DNA from: Burkholderiales bacterium
Lineage (GTDB): Bacteria > Pseudomonadota > Gammaproteobacteria > Burkholderiales > Burkholderiaceae_D
NCBI GenBank assembly: GCA_016200895.1
Contig: JACQDX010000114.1
Location: 1-64,000, forward strand
Length of the DNA stretch: 64,000 nt
Reading direction: 5' to 3'
Shown: positions 15,561 to 29,305 of the stretch, piece by piece
Numbering within the stretch: the first letter of the stretch is position 1
How the letters are laid out: each line of letters begins with the position of its first letter
Translations under genes and position numbers: made by a program
Notes under the pieces: model-generated
What the model was told of the DNA's origin: nothing
Database searches by the model: none
What the model saw: the letters and a program-made list of their open reading frames with translations, nothing else

Positions 15561-16045
15561 TTTTGCGGTTCCAAGTTTCCAAGTGCGCTTGGATGGGTAA
15601 ACAGCAGGGACAGCGGCGCGCGCCTGCCCTGCAAATAATCGTCTATGCATTGCATCACCAAAGGGCTGCGATGCCTGTCTTGTGCTGCCACAATTTCGTC
15701 ATAGCTCATCCATACGGTGCGCAAGATGCCGGTATCGAGGGCGCGGTTGTGCGCCTTGCCTAGTTCACCCGTAAACGCGAAACGCAGATAAGTGACTTCT
15801 TCACCGGTCTTTGGTGAAATGAAGCGAGACAGATAAGTGCCTATTAATGCGGTCGGTGTGAAGTCGTGCGCAGTCTCTTCCAGGGTCTCGCGGATGACGG
15901 CTTGTTGCAGGCTTTCATCCGGGTCCAGATGACCGGCGGGCTGGTTAATGCGCACACCATCAGGTGTTTCTTCTTCTATCATGAAAAACTGTTGGTCGCG
16001 CTCAATAATTGCGGCTACAGTGACGGATGGTTTCCAAATGGCAGA
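15557..16045 (-). CDS. nudJ: NUDIX hydrolase, NudJ-like phosphatase
   Basis: About 162 residues. The opening [14 protein letters not shown] and the Nudix box ([22 protein letters not shown]) match NudJ. The box has Thr-Ala where the consensus expects a glycine after EE. NudJ removes pyrophosphate or phosphate from nucleotides and thiamine precursors. ATG at 16045 follows GAGAG; an upstream in-frame start at 16072 is less likely. Overlap with mnmA and the same gene pairing in enterobacteria support the assignment. Confidence 0.85.
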   Translation of the reverse strand, partial: SAIWKPSVTVAAIIERDQQFFMIEEETPDGVRINQPAGHLDPDESLQQAVIRETLEETAHDFTPTALIGTYLSRFISPKTGEEVTYLRFAFTGELGKAHNRALDTGILRTVWMSYDEIVAAQDRHRSPLVMQCIDDYLQGRRAPLSLLFTHPSALGNLEPQK

Positions 16046-16498
16046 CATGGCTTCTCTCGGTAAGTCCGACATTTTACTTTGTCGTCAAATTTTGTGTGGC
16101 AAACCAGCAAATTTGAAAGCGAATTAGCTAATGCGTAATTTATCTATACTCGCTTATTTTCGAGGATAACTGCTATTTTCGTTTTGCACCAAACTGGAGC
16201 AGTCTCAGGTTTTGTTTTCAAGTGACTGTTTTTAAAGGAAATAATTTACTTTTATGTAGGTTTTCTGGGCATCTTCAGCTTGATTCTGCAAAGTAATTTG
16301 CAGAAAACACAAAAAAGTGAACGGTTGTGCTAAAAAACATTTTGCGTGTAATATCGTTGTCGAATATCAAATGTAAGATTCGGGTAAGTTATCTTGATAC
16401 CCGTATCAGCAGGAATAATGCAGCGGCCAGAGCTTACCCTTGACCGCTACAGCACGGAATTGATACACCAATATTCACACTAAAGAGGGAGCAAATCT
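16046..16498. promoter_or_regulatory. Long intergenic region with hairpin upstream of pntAA
   Basis: About 450 bp between divergent operons. A perfect 9-bp stem, TTCTGCAAA-GTAA-TTTGCAGAA, lies at 16284-16305, followed by A-rich sequence. The pntAA ribosome-binding site (GAGGGAG) is at about 16484. The long leader may carry regulation for pntAA, but I cannot name a known riboswitch. Confidence 0.45.
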
Positions 16499-17614
16499 AT
16501 GAAAATCGGCATACCCGCCGAGTCACGGCCGGGGGAGACGCGCGTTGCGGCAACCCCAGAAACCATCAAGAAATATGTCGCAGCCAAACACCAGGTAATC
16601 GTGCAGTCTGGTGCAGGCGTGGCTTCCAGCATTACTGACGAGGCCTACCAGGCTGCCGGTGCAGAAATCGGCACGCTCGCCGATGCACTGGGTGCTGAAC
16701 TGGTCTTGAAAGTGCGTGCCCCCAATGCAGAAGAACGTGCCCTGATGAAATCAGGGGCTGTGCTGGTCGGCATGCTCAATCCTTTTGACGCAGACAATAT
16801 TGCGGCGATGGCCACACACGGCCTGTCCGCATTTGCACTCGAAGCTGCACCGCGCATTACCCGTGCGCAGTCGCTCGATGTCTTGTCTTCGCAAGCCAAT
16901 ATCGCTGGTTACAAAGCTGTCATGCTGGCCGCCAATACCTATCAACGCTTCATGCCCATGCTGATGACGGCGGCGGGCACTGTCAAGGCCGCACGCGTGT
17001 TGATCATGGGCGTGGGCGTAGCCGGTTTGCAAGCCATTGCCACGGCCAAGCGCCTGGGTGCAGTGATTGAAGCATCGGACGTACGCCCACCCGTCAAGGA
17101 ACAGGTTGAATCCCTGGGTGCGAAATTTATCGATGTGCCTTACGAAACCGATGAAGAACGCGAGATCGCCAAAGGCGTTGGCGGCTATGCCCGCCCCATG
17201 CCAGCAGCGTGGATGGAAAGACAGGCAGCACTGGTGCATGAACGTGCCAAGCAGGCGGACATCATCATCACCACAGCCCTGATCCCTGGCCGCAAGGCAC
17301 CTATCCTGATCTCGGAAGAAACCGTCAAGGCCATGAAGCCAGGCTCGGTCATCGTCGATATGGCGGTAGAGCAGGGTGGCAATTGCCCCTTGTCCGAGTT
17401 GAACAAGACGGTCACCAAATACGGCGTGCACATCATAGGCGAACCTAACCTGGCAACGCTGGTGGCGGCTGATGCATCGGCCCTGTATTCCCGTAATGTG
17501 CTGGATTTCCTGAAGCTCATCATCGACAAGGATGCTGCCCTGGCGATTAACCGTGAAGATGAAATCGTCGCTGCCACCTTGGTCTGCTCAGGCGGTGAAG
17601 TTCTGAAGAAATAG
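16499..17614 (+). CDS. pntAA: NAD(P) transhydrogenase subunit alpha 1
   Basis: Product of 371 residues: the soluble dI domain that binds NAD(H), with the Rossmann motif GVGVAGLQAIATAKRLGA and the AlaDH-like N-terminus MKIGIPAESRPGETRVA. With PntAB and PntB it couples proton entry to hydride transfer from NADH to NADP+, supplying NADPH. The alpha subunit is split into two genes, as in many alpha- and betaproteobacteria. It starts at ATG 16499 after GAGGGAG and heads the operon. Confidence 0.95.
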   Translation: MKIGIPAESRPGETRVAATPETIKKYVAAKHQVIVQSGAGVASSITDEAYQAAGAEIGTLADALGAELVLKVRAPNAEERALMKSGAVLVGMLNPFDADNIAAMATHGLSAFALEAAPRITRAQSLDVLSSQANIAGYKAVMLAANTYQRFMPMLMTAAGTVKAARVLIMGVGVAGLQAIATAKRLGAVIEASDVRPPVKEQVESLGAKFIDVPYETDEEREIAKGVGGYARPMPAAWMERQAALVHERAKQADIIITTALIPGRKAPILISEETVKAMKPGSVIVDMAVEQGGNCPLSELNKTVTKYGVHIIGEPNLATLVAADASALYSRNVLDFLKLIIDKDAALAINREDEIVAATLVCSGGEVLKK

Positions 17615-17657
17615 AATAAAAGTTTTTTAGTAATCAGTATCAGAAAGTAGAAAGACC

Positions 17658-18023
17658 ATGCAAAGAAATATGCTCCGCGCCAAAATTCATCGCGCAACTG
17701 TAACCCAGTGTGACCTGCACTACGAAGGATCGTGCGGTATAGATGAAGATCTGCTCGACGCTGCCAACATCATCGAAAACGAACAGATAGAGCTGTATAA
17801 CGTCAACAACGGTGAACGCTTCTCCACTTATGCCATTAAAGGCAAACGTGGCAGCGGTGAAATTTCACTCAATGGCGCTGCAGCCCGTCGCGTACAACTG
17901 GGCGATTTGATGATTATCTGTACCTATGCGCCGATGACAGAAGAAGAAGCAAAAGCGTATAAACCGAACGTCGTTTTCGTGAATGGCAAGAATCAGATCA
18001 CCAGTATTAAAGAGTATAAATAA
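17658..18023 (+). CDS. panD: Aspartate 1-decarboxylase proenzyme
   Basis: Product of 121 residues, full family length. The self-processing site is in HYEGSCGID: cleavage between Gly24 and Ser25 makes the pyruvoyl group. Lys9, Arg54-type and Tyr58-type regions ([18 protein letters not shown]) are intact. It makes beta-alanine for pantothenate and CoA. Unusually it lies inside the transhydrogenase operon, 43 bases after pntAA and 83 before pntAB, on the same strand. panB and panC are not here. Confidence 0.95.
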   Translation: MQRNMLRAKIHRATVTQCDLHYEGSCGIDEDLLDAANIIENEQIELYNVNNGERFSTYAIKGKRGSGEISLNGAAARRVQLGDLMIICTYAPMTEEEAKAYKPNVVFVNGKNQITSIKEYK

Positions 18024-18106
18024 CGTAGCCGGGGCAAGTAGTATGCAAAGTCTTGCTTGCCCATCCAGCGATTTGCATGTCTCAATCCAATTAAAGAGAG
18101 GACATC

Positions 18107-18430
18107 ATGGAAGTTAGTCATACCCTTACCAACCTCATCATCTTCGTGCTGGCAATTTATGTCGGTTACCATGTGGTGTGGACAGTAACACCAGCCCTGC
18201 ACACGCCTTTGATGGCGGTGACGAATGCTATTTCTGCCATCATCATCGTCGGTGCCATGCTGGCCGCCGGTTTGACCGAAGGCCTGCTGGCCCAGGTCAT
18301 GGGCACGGCGGCAGTGGCATTGGCGGCAGTGAATGTATTCGGCGGATTTCTGGTTACGCAGAGGATGCTGGAAATGTTCAGGAAAAAAGAGCCTAAAGCC
18401 ATTGCCCATGCTGACAAGGAGGGCAAATAA
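18107..18430 (+). CDS. pntAB: NAD(P) transhydrogenase subunit alpha 2
   Basis: Product of 107 residues with about three hydrophobic helices (LIIFVLAIYVGYHVVW, AISAIIIVGAMLAAGL, TAAVALAAVNVFGGFLV). It forms part of the membrane proton channel (dII). ATG follows AGAGAGGACATC. The stop TAA overlaps the pntB start (TAATG), so translation is coupled. Confidence 0.93.
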   Translation: MEVSHTLTNLIIFVLAIYVGYHVVWTVTPALHTPLMAVTNAISAIIIVGAMLAAGLTEGLLAQVMGTAAVALAAVNVFGGFLVTQRMLEMFRKKEPKAIAHADKEGK

Positions 18431-19863
18431 TGAGCATGAATCTGGTAACGATGCTGTATCTGATCGCATCCGTCTGCTTTATCCAGGCACTTAAAGGTTT
18501 ATCCCATCCTTCCACCGCACGTCGTGGTAACAGCTTTGGCATGATAGGCATGGCAATCGCAGTCGCGACCACCATTGCCCTGATCGTCAAGCTGAAAAAC
18601 GAAAGCGCCGGTGCAGGTCTGGGCTATGGCCTGGTTGCCATCGGCGTCATCGTCGGTGGCGGCATAGGCGCAACTTTGGCCAAACGCGTAGAGATGACCA
18701 AGATGCCGGAACTGGTCGCAGCGATGCACTCATTGATTGGTCTGGCTGCGGTGTGTATCGCCGTGGCTGTCGTGTCCGAGCCATGGGTATTCAATATTGT
18801 CGCAAGAGACCAGCCTATTCCTTTCGGTAACCGTCTGGAATTGTTCATCGGTACTTTTGTCGGTGCGATTACTTTCTCTGGTTCTGTCATCGCCTTTGGT
18901 AAGTTGTCGGGCAAATACAAGTTCCGCCTGTTCCAGGGGGCGCCGGTCAGTTTCAGCGGCCAGCATCAGTTGAACCTGGTGTTGGCAATTGCCATGTTCG
19001 GTTGCGGTATTGCCTTCTGCGTCACGCAAAGCTGGATACCCTTCATCATCATGACGGCTCTGGCCTTCGTGCTGGGTGTACTCATCATCATCCCTATCGG
19101 TGGTGCTGATATGCCAGTGGTGGTGTCGATGTTGAACAGTTATTCTGGCTGGGCTGCTGCAGGTATCGGTTTCTCGCTGAATAACTCCATGCTGATCATT
19201 GCCGGTTCGCTGGTAGGTTCTTCAGGTGCGATCCTGTCTTACATCATGTGCAAGGCGATGAACCGTTCTTTCTTCAATGTGCTTTTGGGTGGTTTTGGTG
19301 GCGAAGCGGTTACTGCTGCTACAGGCGGCCAGGCCCAGCGTAACGTCAAGTCGGGTTCTGCCGACGACGTGGCTTTCCTGCTCGGTAATGCAGAAACTGT
19401 CATCATCGTTCCTGGTTATGGCCTGGCGGTTGCACGTGCCCAGCATGCCCTGAAAGAGTTGACAGAAAAACTGACGCACAAAGGTATTACAGTCAAGTAC
19501 GCAATTCACCCTGTGGCGGGGCGCATGCCTGGTCATATGAATGTCTTGCTGGCAGAAGCTGAAGTACCTTATGACCAGGTGTTCGAGATGGAAGACATCA
19601 ACAACGAATTTGCTCAGGCTGATGTGGTGCTGGTATTGGGTGCAAATGACGTGGTTAATCCTGCGGCAAAAGACCCCAAATCACCTATCGCTGGCATGCC
19701 TATCCTGGAAGCCTATAAGGCCAAGACTGTCATCGTCAACAAGCGCTCCATGGCTTCTGGCTATGCAGGTCTGGACAATGAACTGTTCTACATGGATAAA
19801 ACCATGATGGTGTTTGGCGATGCCAAGAAAGTCATTGAAGATATGGTGAAGGCTGTTGAGTAG
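18430..19863 (+). CDS. pntB: NAD(P) transhydrogenase subunit beta
   Basis: Product of 477 residues. About nine N-terminal membrane helices precede the NADP-binding dIII domain in the last 180 residues, with the nucleotide motif VPGYGLAVARAQHALKEL and the NADP-contacting GANDVVNPAAKDPKSPIAGMP. It completes the proton-translocating transhydrogenase. A strong bidirectional terminator follows 30 bases later. Confidence 0.96.
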   Translation: MSMNLVTMLYLIASVCFIQALKGLSHPSTARRGNSFGMIGMAIAVATTIALIVKLKNESAGAGLGYGLVAIGVIVGGGIGATLAKRVEMTKMPELVAAMHSLIGLAAVCIAVAVVSEPWVFNIVARDQPIPFGNRLELFIGTFVGAITFSGSVIAFGKLSGKYKFRLFQGAPVSFSGQHQLNLVLAIAMFGCGIAFCVTQSWIPFIIMTALAFVLGVLIIIPIGGADMPVVVSMLNSYSGWAAAGIGFSLNNSMLIIAGSLVGSSGAILSYIMCKAMNRSFFNVLLGGFGGEAVTAATGGQAQRNVKSGSADDVAFLLGNAETVIIVPGYGLAVARAQHALKELTEKLTHKGITVKYAIHPVAGRMPGHMNVLLAEAEVPYDQVFEMEDINNEFAQADVVLVLGANDVVNPAAKDPKSPIAGMPILEAYKAKTVIVNKRSMASGYAGLDNELFYMDKTMMVFGDAKKVIEDMVKAVE

Positions 19864-19892
19864 TTATTTGAGATAGTTTGATCTGTATTGAA

Positions 19893-19923
19893 AAAGCCCA
19901 AAGTGATATTCACTTTGGGCTTT
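19893..19923. terminator. Bidirectional terminator between pntB and czcA
   Basis: A 13-bp perfect stem, AAAGCCCAAAGTG with CACTTTGGGCTTT, and a 5-base loop. It has T runs on both strands, so it serves both converging operons. Confidence 0.93.
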
Positions 19924-19937
19924 TTTTTGAGGCTGTA

Positions 19938-24622
<4,685 letters not shown>

Positions 24623-24629
24623 ACAAATC

Positions 24630-25922
24630 CTAGAATGAAGATGTGGCAGTGAACAGGCTGAATTCACTGTCACCTAGATAAGCTTCAATATCCGCCGCAG
24701 CACGCTGGGCTTCAGACAGGCTACGCAAGTATTGCGCCCTGGCTTGCAGCAGTGAGCGCTGGGCATCCAGCACATCCATGAAGTTGAACTTGCCGTATTC
24801 AAAGCCCTTGATAGCAAGCTCATAAGCCTGCTGCGCACCGGGCAGCATTTCTTTTTTCAGCATCTCCGCTTCTTCCCTTGCCAGGCTCAGGCGCTGATGG
24901 GCCTGCAGCACTTCGCCATGCAGGCGGTTTTCTGTAGCTGTCAATTCATCCCTGGCCTTGTCTGTGCGGCTCAGTGCCTCTTGCACATTGCCCTGGTTGC
25001 GGTCGAACAGATACAGCGGGATGCTGATGCCGACGATTGCCTGGTTACGGCCAGTTTGCTGTTCGCGCTTGTTGCCTATACTTAAAGTCAGGTCAGGTAT
25101 TTGCCTGCTTTTTTCCAGTGCAGACATGGCGAGGCGCTTGTCGAGTTCCAGTTGCGCACGTTGCATCAATGGTGAGCGAGCCAGGGCTTGCGTCAGTTTT
25201 TGCATGTCGGGCAAGGCGGGCAAGGTATGGACTTCAGCCTGCAATTGCTGCTCAACAGCCAGCTTGCTACCCATGGCTGTTGCCAGACCTTGCCTGGCCA
25301 TCAGCAATGCACTACTAGCTTGCGCCAGTTCCACGCGCGCACCAGATTCCGCGATGCCCGCCCTGGTGGCTTCCAATGGCGGGATTTTGCCCAAAGTGAC
25401 CTGGCGGCTTACTGCATGGCTGGCGCGTTGTGCCAGTTCCAGTGAAGCTGTGGCCAGACGCTGGCGTTCTTGGGCAATCAGCACAGCAAAGAAATGCGTG
25501 GTGACTACCGCCCTGATCTCGGCAGATTTGATCGCCAGTTCATTCAATGCAGCGCTACGACTGCGCTCAGCCACGCTAATGCGTGCACCACGTTTACCAC
25601 CCAGTTCCAGCGCCTGATTGATTTGTATGGTGGTACTGCGGCTGTCTTGCCTGGCATCTTCGATGAGTGCAGACAATTCAGGGTTGGGCATGACTCCCGC
25701 CTGGCGCAGAGTACCTTCGCTGGCTTGCACTTCTCGCCTGGCAGCAGCGATGTCGGGATTGTTGGCAAGTGCCTGAGCTATTGCTGCGGGCAGGGTGATC
25801 ACCGCAGCACTGGCTGGAAGCGACGAGTTTTGTGCTGATGTTTGTGCTTGCGCTGACGCTGGAAGCAGCGCTAGGCACAGTAGTACAGCCACTACAGCGA
25901 GTGGCAAGAATAATTTTTGCAT
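24630..25922 (-). CDS. czcC: Outer-membrane efflux channel, CzcC/TolC family
   Basis: Product of 430 residues. A signal peptide (LPLAVVAVLLCLALLPASAQAQ) is followed by two OEP repeats rich in Ala, Leu and Gln helices (ALANNPDIAAARREVQAS; GIPLEATRAG-like region). It forms the exit duct of the Czc pump. The gene ends 7 bases before the czcB start. It is separated from czcI by 145 bp. Confidence 0.9.
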   Translation of the reverse strand: MQKLFLPLAVVAVLLCLALLPASAQAQTSAQNSSLPASAAVITLPAAIAQALANNPDIAAARREVQASEGTLRQAGVMPNPELSALIEDARQDSRSTTIQINQALELGGKRGARISVAERSRSAALNELAIKSAEIRAVVTTHFFAVLIAQERQRLATASLELAQRASHAVSRQVTLGKIPPLEATRAGIAESGARVELAQASSALLMARQGLATAMGSKLAVEQQLQAEVHTLPALPDMQKLTQALARSPLMQRAQLELDKRLAMSALEKSRQIPDLTLSIGNKREQQTGRNQAIVGISIPLYLFDRNQGNVQEALSRTDKARDELTATENRLHGEVLQAHQRLSLAREEAEMLKKEMLPGAQQAYELAIKGFEYGKFNFMDVLDAQRSLLQARAQYLRSLSEAQRAAADIEAYLGDSEFSLFTATSSF

Positions 25923-26067
25923 GGCATTCTCCTGAAAAACGAAAAGGAAGAATCCAGCAAGTAGCTGTCAAGTTTCTAGCTTCGAGAATACGTCGCGTCA
26001 CACGCAAGAAAATACGTGAGAAAACACAAAAGCAAAGAAATGAATGTAGACAGATGCCTCGCCGGAC

Positions 26068-26436
26068 TTAGGCGAAGGCCATCCATTTGGGACGTTCAGG
26101 TTGCGCCAGAAAAGGTGCAGGAGTTTGCAGCGATGCTGCAGTGAGTTGATAAGTGATCAGTGCTGATACTGTCAGCGGCAGCTTGGATGAATGAGCACCC
26201 AGTGGGCTATGTGCGCAAGACGCACAATCTGGGTGGGAGTTGGCTTTTTTTGCGGCTGATTTATCTAAAGATTTATCAGCATGAGTATCACCATCCTTTG
26301 CTTCATGCTCATGCGGGTGGTGTCCAAAATGCTGCGCAGTCTTGTCCGTCTCGTGCATGCAATAGGCACTCGCCACCGCCCAGCTTAGCTGGAGGGTGAA
26401 AGCAACTATGATCATGAGGACGAATTTTTTAAGCAT
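26068..26436 (-). CDS. czcI: CzcI-like periplasmic metal-resistance protein
   Basis: Product of 122 residues. The signal peptide ends near SWAVASAYCMHE, a hallmark of CzcI-like proteins (SWA-A-YC-HE), followed by His/Asp-rich HFGHHPHEHEAKDGDTHAD and a CASCAH motif. It is presumably a periplasmic metal-binding modulator of the czc operon. It lies 33 bases after the P-ATPase gene and before czcC on the same strand. Confidence 0.8.
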   Translation of the reverse strand: MLKKFVLMIIVAFTLQLSWAVASAYCMHETDKTAQHFGHHPHEHEAKDGDTHADKSLDKSAAKKANSHPDCASCAHSPLGAHSSKLPLTVSALITYQLTAASLQTPAPFLAQPERPKWMAFA

Positions 26437-26469
26437 GGTGCGAATTATAAACCTTAAAACACATTGTCA

Positions 26470-28737
26470 TTATTTTAGACGGCGAACCAGGCGCAAACCA
26501 TTGAAGATGACCAGCAAACTCGCTCCCATATCGGCAAATACCGCCATCCATAAAGTGGCTACACCCATCACTGCCATCACCAGGAAAGCCAGCTTGATAC
26601 CCAATGCCAGCGCAATATTCTGTTTCAGTATGGCTGCAGTGCGCTGGCTCAGACGGATAAACTGTGGGATCTTGCGCAAGTCATCATCCATCAGGGCGAC
26701 GTCTGCAGTTTCCAGTGCAGTATCCGTACCTGCCGCACCCATGGCAAAGCCTATGCTGGATTTGGCCAGCGCTGGTGCATCATTGATGCCATCGCCGACC
26801 ATGCCTACCGTGCCGTGATTCGCCAACTCGTCGTTGATGGCGGCCAGTTTGTCTTCAGGCAGCAGATTGCCACGTGCATCATCAATGCCCACGTTTTTTG
26901 CAATCGCTTTTGCAGTCATTTCATTATCGCCAGTCAACATGACAGTGCGTATGCCCAGCGCATGCAGTTCTGCAATTGCCTGGCGGCTGCTTTCACGCAC
27001 GGTATCTGCCACGGCTATCACCGCCAATGCCTTTTCTTCGTCGGCAATGATTACGGCTGTCTTGCCTTCCGCCTCCAGCGCAAACAGCGCTGCCTCGGTA
27101 GCCGGGCTGCAAATCTTGAGTTCTTCTATCAAACGGTGATTGCCGAGGTAATACCATTTACCCGCTATCTGGCCTTTGACACCACGGCCTGCAATCGCCT
27201 CAAAGTTAACTACTTCCAATGCGTTGCTGCCTTGAATTGTCGAATAGGCAGTCACTGCGCCTGACACCGGATGATCAGAGCGGCCAGCCAGGCTGGTTGC
27301 CAGCCGCAATGCCGTGGCCTGATCGCCGTTGAGCGGCGTGAGATTAGTAACGACGGGTTTGCCCTGGGTGATGGTGCCAGTTTTATCCAGCGCCAGTGAC
27401 TTCAACTTGCGGCCTTCTTCCAGATACACACCACCTTTGATGAGTATGCCTGCCTTGGCCGCTGCCGCCAGCCCGCTGACCACAGTCACAGGGGTAGAAA
27501 CCACCAGCGCACACGGGCAGGCAATTACCAGCAGGACCAGCGCCTTGTAGATCCAGACCATCCATGGCAGACCCAGTAGCAGGGGAGGGATGAGCATGAC
27601 AACCAGCGCCAGTACAAACACAATGGGCGTGTACACCTTGGCAAAGCTGTCAACAAAGCGTTGTGTCGGTGCACGACTGCCTTGCGCTTCTTCAACCGCA
27701 TGGATGATGCGTGACAGGGTGGAGTCAGTTTGTGCAGCAGTGACGCGGTATTCAAAAGATCCGGTTTCATTAATGGTGCTGGCAAACAGCTTGTCGCCGA
27801 CTGTCTTGGCAACCGGTATGCTCTCGCCCGTGATAGCTGCCTGGTTGACTGAAGATTGCCCCTTGCTGAGTTCACCATCCAGCGGGATGCGTTCACCCGG
27901 GGCGACCCTTACCGTAGCGCCTATGGCGATAGCTTTGGCCGCAACATCCAGCCAGCTACCATCTGCCTGCAAGACGCTGGCAGTTTCAGGCGTCATTGCC
28001 ATCAGGCCGCGTATGGCATTGCGGGCGCGGTCCAGCGACATTGCTTCTATGGCTTCTGACAGGCTGAACAAGACCATGACCATGGCTGCCTCCGGCCATT
28101 GCCCTATGATCAGTGCACCGGTGACGGCAATCGTCATCAGGGCATTGATGTTCAGGTTCAGATTCTTGAGGGCTATCCAGCCCTTTTTATAAGTGCTGGT
28201 GCCACTGAGTAGTATCGCAAGGGCAGACAAGAGCATGACGGGCCAGGCTTTTTCTGCGCCGCTGATGTAGGCATAGGTTTCTGCGATTACCGCAGCCACG
28301 CCGGAAGCACTCAGCAACCACCATTTGTGTGAAGGGTTGGCTGCTGGGATGGCGATTGCGTCTTCATTGTTTTTTCCATCTTCGCTTAACAGCACTGCCT
28401 GCATGCCGATTAACGTTAGTACAGTCTGTATTTTTGCCTGGTTTTCCAGTGTATGGCTGACCGTCAATTTGCGCTGCATGAGATTGAAATCAAGCTGGGC
28501 TATACCGGGCATGGGGCTCAGCTTATTGCGTATCAAGCCTTCTTCTGTCGGGCAATCCATATTTTCTATGGAGTACACCACGGTAGAAGTACCCGCAGGC
28601 GCGACTATGGCCTTTTCATTATCCTGTATCAGTTTGACTTCGCTGTGGTCACAACAGGTATGGGCATGCTTGTGCGCTGGCTCATGTTCGTGCTCATGTG
28701 AGTGTTCTGAGTGATCGTGTTCATGCTTGTGCGCCAT
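26470..28737 (-). CDS. cadA: Zn/Cd-exporting P-type ATPase, CadA/ZntA type
   Basis: Product of 755 residues. The first 30 residues are very His-rich and end in HTCCDH, giving an extra metal-binding tail. One HMA domain with NMDCPTEEG (Cys62) follows. The transmembrane CPC is at 407-409, the phosphorylated Asp is in DKTGT (451), and the ATP-binding motifs SDHPVSGAV and GDGINDAPAL are intact. CPC with a CxxE-type HMA points to Zn, Cd or Pb rather than Cu. It is transcribed from the CadR-type promoter and heads the czcI-CBA block. Confidence 0.93.
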   Translation of the reverse strand: MAHKHEHDHSEHSHEHEHEPAHKHAHTCCDHSEVKLIQDNEKAIVAPAGTSTVVYSIENMDCPTEEGLIRNKLSPMPGIAQLDFNLMQRKLTVSHTLENQAKIQTVLTLIGMQAVLLSEDGKNNEDAIAIPAANPSHKWWLLSASGVAAVIAETYAYISGAEKAWPVMLLSALAILLSGTSTYKKGWIALKNLNLNINALMTIAVTGALIIGQWPEAAMVMVLFSLSEAIEAMSLDRARNAIRGLMAMTPETASVLQADGSWLDVAAKAIAIGATVRVAPGERIPLDGELSKGQSSVNQAAITGESIPVAKTVGDKLFASTINETGSFEYRVTAAQTDSTLSRIIHAVEEAQGSRAPTQRFVDSFAKVYTPIVFVLALVVMLIPPLLLGLPWMVWIYKALVLLVIACPCALVVSTPVTVVSGLAAAAKAGILIKGGVYLEEGRKLKSLALDKTGTITQGKPVVTNLTPLNGDQATALRLATSLAGRSDHPVSGAVTAYSTIQGSNALEVVNFEAIAGRGVKGQIAGKWYYLGNHRLIEELKICSPATEAALFALEAEGKTAVIIADEEKALAVIAVADTVRESSRQAIAELHALGIRTVMLTGDNEMTAKAIAKNVGIDDARGNLLPEDKLAAINDELANHGTVGMVGDGINDAPALAKSSIGFAMGAAGTDTALETADVALMDDDLRKIPQFIRLSQRTAAILKQNIALALGIKLAFLVMAVMGVATLWMAVFADMGASLLVIFNGLRLVRRLK

Positions 28738-28766
28738 GCTGACTCCGGAAAAGAGGTATAGTGAGT

Positions 28767-28797
28767 ATTAGACACCCTGTAGCAGGTATAGAGTCAA
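28767..28797 (-). promoter_or_regulatory. CadR/MerR-type promoter and operator of cadA
   Basis: On the minus strand a -35 TTGACT (28792-28797) and a -10 TCTAAT (28767-28772) are separated by 19 bp, the long spacer typical of MerR-activated promoters. The spacer holds the dyad ACCTGCTACAGGGTG, close to known CadR/PbrR operators. The divergent cadR gene begins about 30 bp away, so the same protein probably represses itself from here. Confidence 0.85.
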
Positions 28798-28828
28798 GCA
28801 TTAGATTGAATTGAGCGAGGCAAGCAAA

Positions 28829-29275
28829 ATGGAATTGAAAATTGGCGAATTGGCAAAACGGTCTGGCTGTCTGGTAGAAACCATACGCTACTATGAAAAA
28901 GAAGGCTTGCTGCCACAAGCCAGCCGTTCGCAGGGTAATTTTCGCCTGTATGGCGAAATGCATGCAGAACGCCTGCAATTCATACGGCATTGCCGTTCAC
29001 TGGATATGACACTGGATGAAATACGCCAGTTATTGCAGTTCCGCGATGCGCCTGAGGATAATTGTTCAGAAGTAAATGCCCTGCTTGACAAGCATATAGA
29101 ACATGTTGCGCACCGCATCAAGGAATTGAAGGGACTGGAGTTGCAGTTAAAATCCCTGCGCAAGCTATGCACCAGTGTGCAGGCAACAAAAGACTGCGGT
29201 ATTTTGCAAAACCTGGGTACGGCGGAAGAGCATCCGGTGCGCAATCTGGGTAGTCACGGTAGTGGCTGTCATTGA
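28829..29275 (+). CDS. cadR: MerR-family Cd/Pb/Zn-responsive regulator, CadR type
   Basis: About 148 residues. The MerR winged helix (MELKIGELAKRSGCLVETIRYYEKEGLLP) is followed by a long dimerisation helix and the metal site cysteines Cys79, Cys114 and Cys123, the trio of CadR/PbrR. The tail GSHGSGCH adds further ligands. ATG at 28829 has GAGG upstream; the longer TTG frame is less likely. Divergent from cadA with the operator between. Confidence 0.9.
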   Translation: MELKIGELAKRSGCLVETIRYYEKEGLLPQASRSQGNFRLYGEMHAERLQFIRHCRSLDMTLDEIRQLLQFRDAPEDNCSEVNALLDKHIEHVAHRIKELKGLELQLKSLRKLCTSVQATKDCGILQNLGTAEEHPVRNLGSHGSGCH

Positions 29276-29305
29276 TGATGTTTTTGATAGTTGCCAGAAA
29301 AATGT

